Source: Ciborinia camelliae (taxonomy: Eukaryota > Ascomycota > Leotiomycetes > Helotiales > Sclerotiniaceae). From it: DNA of 64,000 nucleotides. A program made the translations under genes and the position numbers. The stretch is from the NCBI GenBank assembly GCA_025890175.1, contig JANPYM010000003.1, positions 2,538,795 to 2,602,794 of the forward strand. Reading direction: 5' to 3'. This document shows, one piece after another, positions 1 to 10,574 of this stretch (positions are counted from its first letter, which is position 1; each line of letters begins with the position of its first letter). Below the pieces are notes generated by a model. The model ran no database searches, was not told the DNA's origin, and saw only the letters and a program-made list of their open reading frames with translations.

Positions 1-868
1 CAGGGGACAGAGCTTTCACTTCAGCAGGTTCACGAAAGGTGAGCCATTTAAGCAAGCCTTGGCCCGACATGAGCACTATCTGGCGTTGAAAATGGGACTT
101 CGGGAAGGTCAACGTGTGCTAGATGTTGGTTGTGGTGTTGGTGGACCGGCCCGGGAGATTGCCAAATTTACTGGCTGCAAAGTCGTTGGCCTGAACAACA
201 ACGACTACCAAATCGAACGTGCAACACGTTATGCGCAGCAACAGGGTCTAGCTGATCAAGTTAGCTTCATGAAAGGAGATTTCATGCAAATGAGCTATCC
301 TGACAACAGCTTCGATGGTGTCTACGCGATCGAGGCCACGGTGCACGCTCCCAGCTTGGAAGGTATTTACAGCGAGATCTTCAGAGTTCTGAAGCCAGGT
401 GGCTGTTTCGGCGTGTACGAGTGGCTTATGACCGAGAAATACGACAATGACGACCCTCACCACCGCGCTATTCGCCTGGGCATCGAGCAAGGGAATGGAA
501 TCAGTAACATGGAAAAGATTTCCGTTGCGCTCCAGGCGATGAGGAAGGCGGGCTTCCTTCTAGAACTTCATCTTGACCTGGCAGATATTGAGGGCGGGGA
601 TGAGATCCCGTGGTATTGGCCTCTCAGTGGCGAATTGAAATACATGCAGAGCATTTGGGACCTACCCACTTTCATTCGAATGACACGTGTGGGTCGTACT
701 GTGGTGCACAGATTTGTTGGGGCTCTTGAGACTATCGGTATGGCGCCAAAAGGCACCCAGAAGACGGCTGACTCGCTAGCAACAGCTGCCGACTGCCTTG
801 TTGCAGGCGGCAGGGAGAAATTATTCACACCAATGTATCTCATGGTTGGTCGTAAACCAGTAGTATAA
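1..868 (+). CDS. erg6: Sterol 24-C-methyltransferase, 5'-truncated by the window edge
   Basis: This enzyme transfers a methyl group from SAM to C-24 of zymosterol or lanosterol in ergosterol synthesis, at the ER and lipid droplets. The frame is open from base 2, so the start lies outside the window. The visible part opens with the ERG6 stretch around SFHFSRFTKGEPFKQALARHEHYLA. It is followed by the SAM-binding motif I LDVGCGVGGPAREIA (about residues 41-55 of the fragment), the NNNDYQIERA loop, and YAIEATVHAP and VLKPGGCF typical of the family. The C-terminal sterol-methyltransferase domain is complete and ends in RKPVV before TAA-TAA. About 288 codons are visible; the usual length is about 370-380, so roughly 90 residues are missing. 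No intron is seen in this part. Identification is firm. Confidence 0.95.
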   Translation, partial: RGQSFHFSRFTKGEPFKQALARHEHYLALKMGLREGQRVLDVGCGVGGPAREIAKFTGCKVVGLNNNDYQIERATRYAQQQGLADQVSFMKGDFMQMSYPDNSFDGVYAIEATVHAPSLEGIYSEIFRVLKPGGCFGVYEWLMTEKYDNDDPHHRAIRLGIEQGNGISNMEKISVALQAMRKAGFLLELHLDLADIEGGDEIPWYWPLSGELKYMQSIWDLPTFIRMTRVGRTVVHRFVGALETIGMAPKGTQKTADSLATAADCLVAGGREKLFTPMYLMVGRKPVV

Positions 869-2241
869 TAAAAGGCGTGGCTTGGTGCGTGTAACTAATT
901 TTCCAATTGAGAAAACCGATTAAACTATTTACCGTGGCGTACGTTAATGTGAGCTCTATACTTCTTTATCTCATTGTCCTAGAAAGTTTGAACGAGGATG
1001 GAATATAGTTTTTCAGTGATGATTTTGTTCGCTCGCCTTGCTTTTTGTGTTGGTATCAATAGGTAGGTAGTTAAGATCTCAATGGCCATACCACTTTCTC
1101 CACCAAGTAAGGTAAGCGAGCGGGGGAGCAGCATAAAACTCTAACGAGTCTGCTGATAGCACGATTCGAAAATTGATTTAGAGCTATCAAGCATTTATTA
1201 ACCAATAAAGCGCGCTAACTGCAAGCTCAACGGTCGGTATTGGTTTCATATTCGGTTTCATATTCACGGAAATAATTTGATATGAGATGCGATGCGATGC
1301 GATGAACAGAGTTATGGAAGGTTGATATTTATAGTCTACAAGGTAAGGCCAACCGCCGAAAAATTTTATGTATGCTAATTATTTTTATTTCTAAATCACG
1401 ACTTCTCACTCCTAACAACCCTAACTCTTGTTAAGTATCTAAACCATGAAGACCACATAATTTCAACCCCCAACTTCAACCTCAGCCACCAACCCCAATC
1501 AGCATTGAACTAACTTCGGGTATACGAAGCATGGCAAAATGTATATATGGGGACCCGAATGTTAGAGCAGGGATGTTGGAGGATACCTTCCACGGAGATA
1601 TCCTGAATGTGCTGAGATGCCCTTTTCGTGGAAGAACTGAACCGGAAAACTTTCAAATAATTGAGAGACTGTTGCCGTTTGGAATCATACCATCGCATCG
1701 AACTGACACCGTCATACCACCATATATCTATCATTTGGCCCCTTGCGAATATCTCATGGTCGTGATAGTCGGATCTTATTTTTGTTGGTCAAGAGGGGTT
1801 ATATTGATGAGAGTTGTATTGATTTGAGTGTGGAATACATGCCGACTCCGCAGATTTGTTGGTGCGGTACTGATCTCGTGAGTGAGCGAGCGAGCGAGTG
1901 GGTATGATGGTGTTATATGATTCACAGATTCGTGGGTATGGTAAAGCTTCGCAGACACGCAGCCTATATGTGGGTATGGCAGTGGTATAGGGTTCACCGA
2001 TTCGAGAGTATGGTAATGGTGTAGGCTTCGCCGATTCGTGAGTATGGTGGTGGTATAGGCTTCGCCAATTTCGTGAGTATGGTAATGGCATAGGCACCAC
2101 ATAATCTTTTCCCCTACGCCCCTCCCCCACCAACCCCTTCCCCCATTCCTTATACTCCTCATCAGACTCTTGATTAGGTTCGATGAGTGCAGAGGAATCA
2201 GAAGGTGGTTTCGGTGTATTCCCCCCAGCGCCAATAGTGGA
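869..2241. other. Gene-poor spacer with a degenerate minisatellite
   Basis: No supportable gene lies here. The short open frames have no coding character or sit inside the minisatellite at 1918-2095. A small triplication of GATGC lies near 1281-1304. Confidence 0.6.
1918..2095. repeat. Degenerate minisatellite, unit about 33-35 bp
   Basis: About five imperfect copies of a unit containing a CGATTCGTGAGTATGG core followed by TRRTGGYATAGG. The last three copies (from about 1990) are most alike and differ by 1-2 bp in length. A short GAGC run (about 1880-1897) precedes it. The open frames across it on the minus strand are repeat-driven and are not called as genes. Confidence 0.7.
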
Positions 2242-2867
2242 CTAGTTTGGGTTATCAATCTCTTCATTCGTGCCGCTATTAGGCTCAGTAGTTTCGGCAT
2301 TTGTACGAGTTCGTCGACGCGTGTCCGGTGGTCTCGGTGGTTCATATGAAGGTGTATAAAGTATACCCCATCTTCCTAGAGGTGGAAATCTGCTTGGAGG
2401 ATGTATACCTCCTCTTCCTCGACGTATACGATTTGTTGGGAAACTTACTCTTTGGGGGCCGCCGCTTTGGGGACCGTCTCTTTGGGAACCTCTCGTTTGT
2501 AGAACTCCTCTTTGGAGACCTCCTCTTTCTAAAGGACTTCTTGGTGGATGTGGTGTCTGTTCGGTCCTAGGTGGAGCCATTGATTGGCTTCGCACAACTT
2601 CATTTGAGATGGAATAGGGAAAATCTCCTTCGACTATATAAACTTTAGCATGTTACCCATCAAAAGCATTATATTATACATACAAATAATTTTCCAGACA
2701 GAACGTTCGATTGTCTCAAGCTTTTCGTCGGGCTTGGCATCGAAAGAACTGTCAGCATCATACTCATCTTGGAGTTGTTGATACACATCAGTAAAGTATC
2801 TGAGTTCTATTTTTTCTTCCATTGCTTTTTGTACCATAAGGCATTTGTTTGATTTGTAGATCGTCAT
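2242..2867 (-). CDS. Small two-exon protein of unknown function
   Basis: I do not recognise a family. Model: exon 1 2867-2684 and exon 2 2633-2242, joined across a 50-nt intron (2683-2634) with a GTATGT donor and a TATATAG acceptor. The join keeps frame (phase 1) and links two open frames that otherwise overlap by chance only. The N-terminal part (about 60 aa) is acidic and helical-looking. The C-terminal part (about 130 aa) is disordered, rich in Pro, Gly and Arg, with repeated RGG/QRG-like steps and an RGRGGIH stretch, ending in an Asn/Thr/Glu-rich tail. RGG-type tails often bind RNA; that is only suggestive here. It sits alone in repeat-rich DNA and could be a remnant of a mobile element's gag-like gene. 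Confidence 0.45.
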
Positions 2868-3024
2868 TGGGGAAGGTAGACTTGGGTCGCGAATTTATAT
2901 CACGTGAACATAACAATTCACTCCCTATCGCATCGCATTGCAAATTTGGTGGAGATTCTTAAAATTACCAAACCATTCACATAGAAAGAAAAGCAACGAC
3001 TGTTAATCCCATGGGTAGGGGAAA

Positions 3025-3589
3025 ATGTGCATAAAAAAAGATGGAGAAATCACTTTCCCCTCATACTTTCTGGAACACTTACATTTCTACAAATATCTCA
3101 AGGACATTGTAAAGTCTCATTCTGGAGGCATATACACCAAGGATGGGGATAAGGATAGTCACCAACTCCGTAAAAGAGACTTGGCGAATCTCATCAAGGC
3201 GTGGGACTCTAATAGACGACACTGTGAAAGTTCTCATTGCCTTCTCTCATCCATGAAGAAATATCATATCATGATGAAAATCAGTTTCTTAAAATTAGAA
3301 AAGCGGATGCTTTACAAGATCAAGTAAAAGAAGGGAAGAAGAATTGGGTACTATCACGCTGGCATCAGTCAAAAGATAGTCTACATCTGCCGCACTCCAA
3401 GATTCGAATTCAGAAGCTGGCATAAATCGATCTGTTACAACTCCTCAGTCTGAATCGGAAATAAGTAAAGATCTCACCTCGGAAGATGAAACAGATTGTG
3501 GGATTGAGGTCGAGCGCATCGAATACCATACCGCGATTAAAACATCGAAAGGTGGGAGTGGAATGCATTTCTTCAAAAATGCCAATTAA
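3025..3589 (+). pseudogene. Decayed or frameshifted ORF of unknown function
   Basis: An open frame starts at the ATG at 3025 and reads about 70 plausible residues (…KDGDKDSHQLRKRDLANLIKAWDSNRRH…). Plausible coding sequence then continues in another frame from about 3237 (HEEISYHDENQFLKIRKADALQDQ). With a possible 56-nt intron (about 3325-3380, GTAAAA…GATAG) it runs on in phase to a Ser/Thr/Asp/Glu-rich tail ending at the TAA at 3587-3589. The shift between the first two parts has no convincing intron, so I read it as a frameshifted relic. No family is recognised. It could equally be chance frames in AT-rich DNA. Confidence 0.25.
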
Positions 3590-3685
3590 AATATTAGGTA
3601 TCTGCAATTTAGACTGTTAGTGGATATATTGGGTACTAAATGTATGACCATGCGTGATTTCAATGACAATGGAACTGAGAGACTC

Positions 3686-3808
3686 TACGAGTGAGTTATA
3701 TCATCATTCATTTTCGCAACTCTAGTGCTCCAATATTGGCGCCACATATACAAAAGAATATTGGAGCACTAGAGTTGCGAAAATGAATGATGATATAACT
3801 CACTCGTA
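3686..3808. repeat. Perfect 52-bp inverted repeat with 19-nt loop
   Basis: The left arm 3686-3737 is the exact reverse complement of the right arm 3757-3808; the spacer 3738-3756 reads GGCGCCACATATACAAAAG. All 52 positions pair. Pairing continues weakly outside (3683-3684 with 3810-3811, after one mismatch). As RNA this would be a near-ideal long hairpin. No ORF crosses it. Confidence 0.97.
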
Positions 3809-4412
3809 AAGAGGTTGATTTCACTCTGGGGTATGGGGGGTTGGACGGAGGGGGGGGAATTTTGTTCCTATGTGTTTTGAATTGGGAAGATTTTTGTTTA
3901 TTCGATGGAGTGTGAATTTGAATGTTGATATTGAAGAAGGAAATACAAATTGAGATGGAATAAATAAAACAGAATCATCAAATAATATAGCTTCCTCATT
4001 GTAACCTATAGTACAGTACCTTACAACTTACCCCTCGCGACAAAAATGCCGTTACAGGATGTATGATGGAACGCGCTAAAGCGCATCATCACTTGCGATC
4101 GTATGTAATTCTCTAAATAAATCATCTCTTGAGCTATACTAAACAGATTAATATAATTATATTTATATAAACTCTATCTTATAACACCCCTTTAAATCCT
4201 TTAATATTAGTAGTTGTTGAAGCGCGGGGCGCGGCTACGCTGGTAGCAATCACTTCGTGGATTTCTACGATTCCTACAAGCAATCCACCCCTATGCTTCC
4301 CATATATCCTAATTAAAGTCATATGCTCTTAACATATTTCTTACTATAAACAATACTTTCAAAGTATTTTATCGAAAGTAACTATAGATTCTAAGATCAG
4401 TTGTGTTCCTAC

Positions 4413-4634
4413 TGTTACGTACACAGAGTTCACAAGAAGAAGTGATTGAATTGAAGATGATCTAAAGCTCTTGTACAGAGTCGTTAAAGAGATCATTTAT
4501 ATAGGCGACTACGTCTAATCGTCTAATTGTAGTCGCCGATCGTGACATAATCGCTAATCGCAATATTATAATCGTTAGCGACTACACGCCAGAATCACAT
4601 AGAGTTTTGACTGTAACGGTGTCTTTGTCACAGC
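4413..4634. mobile_element. Possible solo LTR (weak)
   Basis: A 222-bp segment starts TGTTACG and ends GTCACAGC, flanked on both sides by CCTAC (4408-4412 and 4635-4639), which could be a 5-bp target-site duplication. Inside are internal repeats of a GGCGACTA/TAGTCGCC type. The 3' end is not the canonical CA, and no primer-binding site, polypurine tract or coding part is present. A comparison with repeats of the same genome would settle it. Confidence 0.25.
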
Positions 4635-6295
4635 CCTACTATAAACCGAAAGCACTTCTCTATAGTGATATTATAGGCTAGTATTACTAGAATTAACAAA
4701 TGTTCTGTGTGGACTTTCCAGGACCAGCGCGGGGGAGGCTTTAGAGTTAAGAACATTTTCCTCGAAAGCTTATAGTATATAGTTAACGGCACCTTCGCGG
4801 CCTAAAGCTAAGGTATAGATAGATCAAATGAATATATACTTACTACTACTATCTATTTCTTTTTGTAATGTTTTATATATTCCTTAATTGGAATTATACT
4901 AAATACTTTGAAAGTATTATGTCACGGTAATGAAGACCGTGATATGTGTGCAATTATGTGTGTAACATTGCTAACTTAGCGCATCCGATTAAGGAGAAAC
5001 GAAAGCGTCACTTACGGTATTATCTAAACCTCAACTTCAGTTCCTACGTACTCGTTATAGATGGTGCATACGGAGTACATCATCTCGTTCTTACTCCCGT
5101 CACAAGCCCCTGTAATTGTCTTTCAGATGCGATCTAACAGCCATAAACTCAGAACAAAACGGAAGCTATAATGCATTTGCAGTGATGTTGATAGTATTAG
5201 GGAACTTTTCAATACGCCCCGTTATAATAATATGTATTCCTTTTTTTAAAGATATTCCCATACATAGTATTGGATTCCGTATCACTATCAATATTACATT
5301 TCTTGTACAATATTGCATATCACTGGCAATATACGGAAATACTGGAATGTCCCCCCTGGCATGCTCCCCCTTCAAATCAATATTCGTTGAAATGCACTGG
5401 CTAAATACGGAAATAATAAGGTTATTCAACAGATTTGATCGAATTTAGCATTAAAGTGTTTTGCATTCCCCTATTTCAATATATCTTCAATACTACAGAA
5501 TTCGTAGGGTATCTCTACTACTACGTATCGCTGAATTCTATACGTACGGGCAGTATGAAGAGCCTTAATATCAGCCACCATAACACTAAATGACACTATC
5601 GACATCACTGTGCATTTGAGATCTGTCGGTATATATGTGATGCGCAGGAAATGTCCGTTAGAACACATACGGAGGATGTATTTTTCATAGGAACAGTCAC
5701 CGGACTATAAGTCTACCGGTACTTGTACTAAGTACTCCACAAAGCTCCGCCCTCCTCGCACCGAGTACGAGTGCGAATAATTCCAAATGTAATGAATGTT
5801 CGACTACGTTGATCCAATCAAAAGCTCCTCAGTACGAGATTTAATAGTGGGTTATCGAATTAATTGTTCATTCTGCATAAAATAAAAGTCAATATTATTT
5901 CCCAAGACCCGTATCCATACAACTTGGCGATCAGCTAACCATATTTAGTAATTAGTGGCTTAAATTGAAGCCTTATATTGGCTATCACCTGTGTGGCTGA
6001 TTTCTTGGACCTTTCTTGATACATAAAATCTTAAATTACGATACAAAACGCAGTGTTCTTTTACTTTTTGTTCAATATGGCAAAAGTATATAGAGTCCCG
6101 TAAGGTACCTCGTGTCTTCAAACACGGTCTACTTTGAATCTAGGCAATTTTACTCAAATCCAACCTTTTTCCGGCCCTTAAACTTCTCCATATCCCTCCA
6201 CCTTTGATCGTCGATAACTTCATTTTCCGCCTTTTTATATCGTTATTTAGTTTCCCAGCCATTGAATCTAATAGGTAGTATTTCATCACGAGAGA

Positions 6296-7608
6296 ATGTC
6301 GAACGTTCCGAAGGACATTGTTATCTTGGGTGGATCTTATGGAGGAGTCAGTACAGCACACAGAATCTTGAAGCAATCAGCCAAAGCTGGCCTCGCCGTC
6401 AAGATCACCTTGGTTGCACCAAATACACATGTCTACTGGAACATTGCCAGCCCGAGAGCAATTGTACCAGGAGGAATAGCAGACGAGAAAATATTCTCTT
6501 CTATAGCTACAGGATTCAAGCAATACACAGCTGATGAATTCGAAACTGTTCTCGGTACCGCTGAAGAATTGGACGTGGAGAACAAAACCGTCGTTGTTTC
6601 CGGGAGTGATGGGAGATCAAGCTTGAATTACGATATCCTCATACTTGCAACAGGTTCGAGGACAAAGGAGGAGTCTCCTTTTAAAGACCAGGGCTCGTAC
6701 AAGGCGACGCTTGATTTGTTACATGAGTGGCAATCCAAGGTTGAGAGTGCATCGTCTATTTATATAGCCGGAGCAGGACCAACAGGTATGTCCTCTGACT
6801 ATGACCATTAATCAAGCCCAATACTGATTTATTCGATTAGGTGTTGAAACAGCTGGTGAGCTAGGCTGCGCATACGGATCTTCAAAGAAGATTACTCTAG
6901 TCAGTACTCCACTGCGGGTTATATCTCGAATATCATGCCAAGTTACTAATTCAGATTCCCAGATTGCGAGTGGCCCCACGATTCTGAAAGGTACTCCCGC
7001 CGGTGTCGCAAAAACTGCCACCAAACAACTAGAAAATGTCGGAGTCAACATCAAATCCTCCACCAAGATTACTGATTCAGTAAAGACACCTGAGGGAAAG
7101 TACGAAATCACTCTATCCACCGGCGAGAAAATCACGACCGATTTGTATATTCCAACCATGGGTGTCATCCCCAATTCCTCTTATGTTCCGGAAAAGTATC
7201 TCAACCCAGCCGGCTACGCAATCGTGGACCAGTTTTTGAGATTAAAGGGAGCCAACGACATTTGGGTTGTGGGCGATATATCAGCGGTCGAACGAGCACA
7301 ATATGTGAATACTGAAAAGCAAAGTACTCTCGTTGCGAAGAATATTGGACTGGTGCTGAAAAATTCCGAGCCATTAAGCTATAAAGTTTCGGAAAAAGGT
7401 TCGTCACTCCTCATTTTGATCCTTGCTGCGCGGGGTATGGATAATTGCTAACATTTTCCCAGATATCTTGGTGGTGCCCATTGGCAAAAAGGTAGGCACA
7501 GGTCATATGGGACCGATTAAATTCCCTAGTTTCGTGGTGAACATGGTGAAGGGAAAGACTTTGTTCACAGAGAAGCTGGCACCTATGGTTAATGGGTCTG
7601 CTTTTTAG
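6296..7608 (+). CDS. AIF/AMID-like FAD-dependent pyridine nucleotide-disulphide oxidoreductase
   Basis: Four exons: 6296-6785, 6841-6899, 6963-7398, 7463-7608, giving 376 aa. The introns are 55, 63 and 64 nt; the second has a TACTAAT branch point. Domains: N-terminal FAD Rossmann fold (IVILGGSYGGVSTA, residues 8-21), ATGS at about 118-121, the NAD(P)H Rossmann motif IYIAGAGPTGVETAGELG created by splicing exon 1 to exon 2 (about 157-174), and a second FAD contact WVVGDIS. The size and order match the fungal AIF-2/AMID (FSP1-like) NAD(P)H:quinone oxidoreductases. No mitochondrial leader or membrane anchor is obvious. The unspliced second intron is open in frame, but removing it restores KKITLIASGPTIL, the expected strand after the second Rossmann motif. 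Substrate is not determinable from sequence. Confidence 0.88.
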
Positions 7609-8783
7609 ATTGGTTGTATTGGTACGGCTCTCTGAACATTATTTTTTCTCTTCGTTCAGGGGGAATAGGGTATTCGGCGTTGCGAGAGGTTGGAGGGGAA
7701 GATACCATTTCTTTCTTTCCTGTTCTCAATAATAATTAATTAGGTCCTCTTATGTAGTGCATAGAATGATATACTCAATTTCTAGATTCATATTCTATCT
7801 TTCACCTACATGTCAATGTCAATCTCTCTGCACTTGTATTTCTATTATTCTCTTGGTTTGGGTTGGCAGAATATCAAATGCACTCGATCATATTGGAAAT
7901 AAAATGATGTGTCAATAGTGTATGCAATTCTTTTAATAAATATAGCTACATATTAGACTCTATGAACACCTGGGTGGAGGAATCTGAAAACCAACAAAGA
8001 CCCACTCAACAATTAGATGCCGTATGGGTATCAACAAGACTAAACTAAACTCCCCGAGCATCAAAGCAAGACAGGCCCCTTTCCAAATAAAATCAAAAAT
8101 AACTAACAAATCGGCAAGTATGGTAGGATGTGTCGAAGCGAGGTTGGTGGATCGATGAGAGTCAGAAGGCGGCGAATGCTGATAGCAATCCTTCTCTCAC
8201 ATGGACTGTGAAATGTGTGTTCGACCGGCGAATCGGATGAAGAGTTTCGAAGCGACGTAGGAGTATGTGTTTTGACCGTTCTTGGCTGCAGTGGATTGGA
8301 ATGCTGTTGAGAGTATGTTTTGTTTCGCAGGTGTGAAGATTGTGTCCACAAGGATTGTTGGACTCGCCTCAAGTAGTTATGAGTGGCTTGTATGTATGAG
8401 AAGTCTGCTCGCGAATTTGTAGATGCTGAAGTAATGCTGGCGCAAAAGATGTATTGTTGTATGCGGTAGTGGTGGTCTTCCAGAATCCTGGGGAAATCTG
8501 CGAGCGAGAGAGAGAGAGAGAGAGCAATCAAGCCAGGCACCATCCCCCCTGCCCCTTAGTTCATCATGTGCTAATGTCCATGACTCCCTCATAATCATCA
8601 CCACCATCCACCATCACCCCCCTTCATATCCATACCACACCCACCCGCTACATTTCCATCCGTAGCACAAATGAACGAAATGCTTCTTAAATCCCCGCGC
8701 CTACCGCGCTCCCACCTATCTCCAACACGAAAACAATCTGCATTCCTCCGCATCCACGCCATCAGTTCCCACACCCCTCACCC
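7609..8783. other. Intergenic; no gene seen
   Basis: Contains the 3' flank of the oxidoreductase and a short (GA)n run at about 8502-8523. Open frames around 8103-8607 are low-complexity (Ser/Leu-rich from the GA/CT run) and not supported as genes. Confidence 0.6.
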
Positions 8784-10132
8784 TCACCTCTCCAACGTAC
8801 AATCAATGGTATTGTGGTTTGGGAAGCCACATCTCTGACAATGTCTATCGCAGAAGTACCATTGGCATTCAGCCAAGGCACAGTGCAGACCCCTTTTCGG
8901 AGTATGTTCCACTGCGAGATGGTCTTTTCCGCATTTCTGGCAGCCACCATATATGCTAGGACACTGGTATCCTATATGCTGTTCTAGTTTACCGCACACA
9001 CAGCATTTGGATACACATAGTATCGCTGAGCGTGGGGGTTTCTTGTCTATTGCACAACCTGGGGCTTCGCATAGGATTTTGCAACTGTAAAGATCATGTC
9101 TTGGTAATCTTTTGCATAGACACCTCCAAGGTTCTTTGGGACAAGTGTTTCGTTGGTGATCTATTTCACCACAGTAATCACAGATTGCTTTGCAGGATAT
9201 TTCCTGGTGATCAGTTTGTTCACAATTTCCGCACTGGATAATAGACCCGACTATCAAATTTGCACTTGTTTGTTCCAAATGCTACTCCTCGGCTTTTTCT
9301 TGCTCCACTAGTTCTTGACTTGGTTCATCTTCAGACTTAATCAAGACAGCCGGTGAGGGTCTAATTTTTGGCCATTAGACAGCGAATTATTGCCTCTGAA
9401 AGGTCTACGACCGATTCCGCGACCAATGGAAGGCCGGGTTGCTCTCCGCAGTGTAGAGTATTGATTGATTCCACGTCTGGGAATAGATATATTACGCAAT
9501 GGCCCACCAGATTGTCTTGATGGTTGCTCTTGGGATGTTTGTGCATCCAAACCTTCCTCCAATTTGACTTCAGGGCCAAAAGATTGAGGTGTTGTATGCC
9601 TGTGTTTCTCCATGTTTGAAGTAGAATTGTTCACAGTATTACGAGCCGCATTTTAAAAATTTGATAACGCACGAGACGCTGGTCTCTTTCTCCGTCCATT
9701 GCTACTTCATGAATTATTATCACGATTATTGTCGTGTTCACGGTATGCAGGGCCAGAGCTGGCATCTTGTTGTGAGTACTGTCGAACTTGATTCTGACCT
9801 GAATTATATGTATTATTATTCCAGTATTGTGGTCCATAACCTGGCGGATAATTTGGATTGAAGCCTCTGAAACCATAATATTCTCTTTGATCATTTGGTC
9901 CTCGAAAGTTATTTGGAGGGCCGCCAAAATTTGGATTCGAGTATCCATCAGGTCTAGCCTGACATGGACCTCCGGCACCTTGAAAATTCCGATTATTGTC
10001 ATGCCAATTTCTATCATTGGGCCAGTTTCCACCATTTGGGTTGAAATTTTGACCATTGTAGGGATTCCATCGGTTGTTATTATTGTCTTGATTGCCATAC
10101 TGGCGATTGTTTGGGTAATTATTGTTATTCAT
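8784..10132 (-). pseudogene. Asn/Gly-rich multi-zinc-knuckle (CCHC) protein gene, disrupted
   Basis: Read from the ATG at 10132. A prion-like Asn/Gly/Pro/Tyr-rich region (about residues 1-140) is followed by a basic GRRKRP patch, an Arg/Gly-rich stretch (GRGIGRRPFRGN), a short acidic LIKSEDE segment and a Cys/His-rich domain. That domain has at least four CX2CX4-5HX4C knuckles, as in Air1/Air2 or CNBP-type RNA-binding proteins. The frame is broken by TGA (9709-9707), TAA (9655-9653), a one-base shift near 9352-9360 and TAG (9284-9282). Coding character continues across each break. No GT-AG intron removes the first two stops in frame; acceptors between and just after them leave stops in every frame. 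All three stops fit CGA, CAA or CAG with C changed to T. The body is otherwise well kept, so inactivation looks recent; sequence error or an unusual intron are alternatives. Confidence 0.6.
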
Positions 10133-10574
10133 CGTGCTTATTTTGCGCGGTCGTAACTGTTGTAACTGGTTACTGTTTTGATTTTTTTCAAAGTGGGAAG
10201 TTGAGAAGTGGGAATATAAACAACCTTGGCTTTGATAACTTCGGTGTTCTGGGGAAGACAATGGGAAAGATGATTAAATCTTGATTCCTCTGCTATGATA
10301 GTTCTAAATGAAGCATCCGTGGTTACGCACCTAGTCATACCTAGTAGTACCCGAATGGCATTTCCGAATGTCAGTTTGGGAATACACTTTCTTCTGCATA
10401 GTCACTCGCTGTTCAAGAGAGTTTAGGGGATTGAAAGAATTGCTCTATTGGTATTAATGTAGAAATATATTAATAAATATTAGTTTTTTGAAAGACGCTC
10501 CTAAATGAATCATTCCATATTTGTACCTCTGTAGCGAATTTGAAGTCGAGAAGCGAGATCCCAAAAATACCAGC
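10133..10574. other. Intergenic, between two minus-strand genes
   Basis: It holds the presumed promoter and leader of the zinc-knuckle gene and the 3' flank of the Zn2Cys6 gene. An open frame continues upstream of the ATG at 10132 without an in-frame ATG; I treat it as leader. Confidence 0.5.

Larger units (their letters stand above)
3590..6295. other. AT-rich, gene-free block with transposon-like traits
   Basis: No open frame here looks coding. The block holds the perfect hairpin at 3686-3808, a possible 222-bp solo LTR at 4413-4634, and a 17-bp motif present in opposite orientations at 4352-4368 (AATACTTTCAAAGTATT) and 4902-4918 (its reverse complement). Long AT-rich runs and many stops in all frames suggest old, mutated mobile DNA. 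The 5' flank of the oxidoreductase gene at 6296 is at the right end. Confidence 0.5.

Noticed and set aside
1776..2345. Minus-strand His/Thr/Tyr-rich frames of 114-189 codons
   Set aside because: They run through the 33-35 bp minisatellite and change frame with unit length; repeat translation.
8103..8607. Ser/Leu-rich minus-strand frames
   Set aside because: Driven partly by a (GA)n run; no conserved segment and no plausible splice partner.
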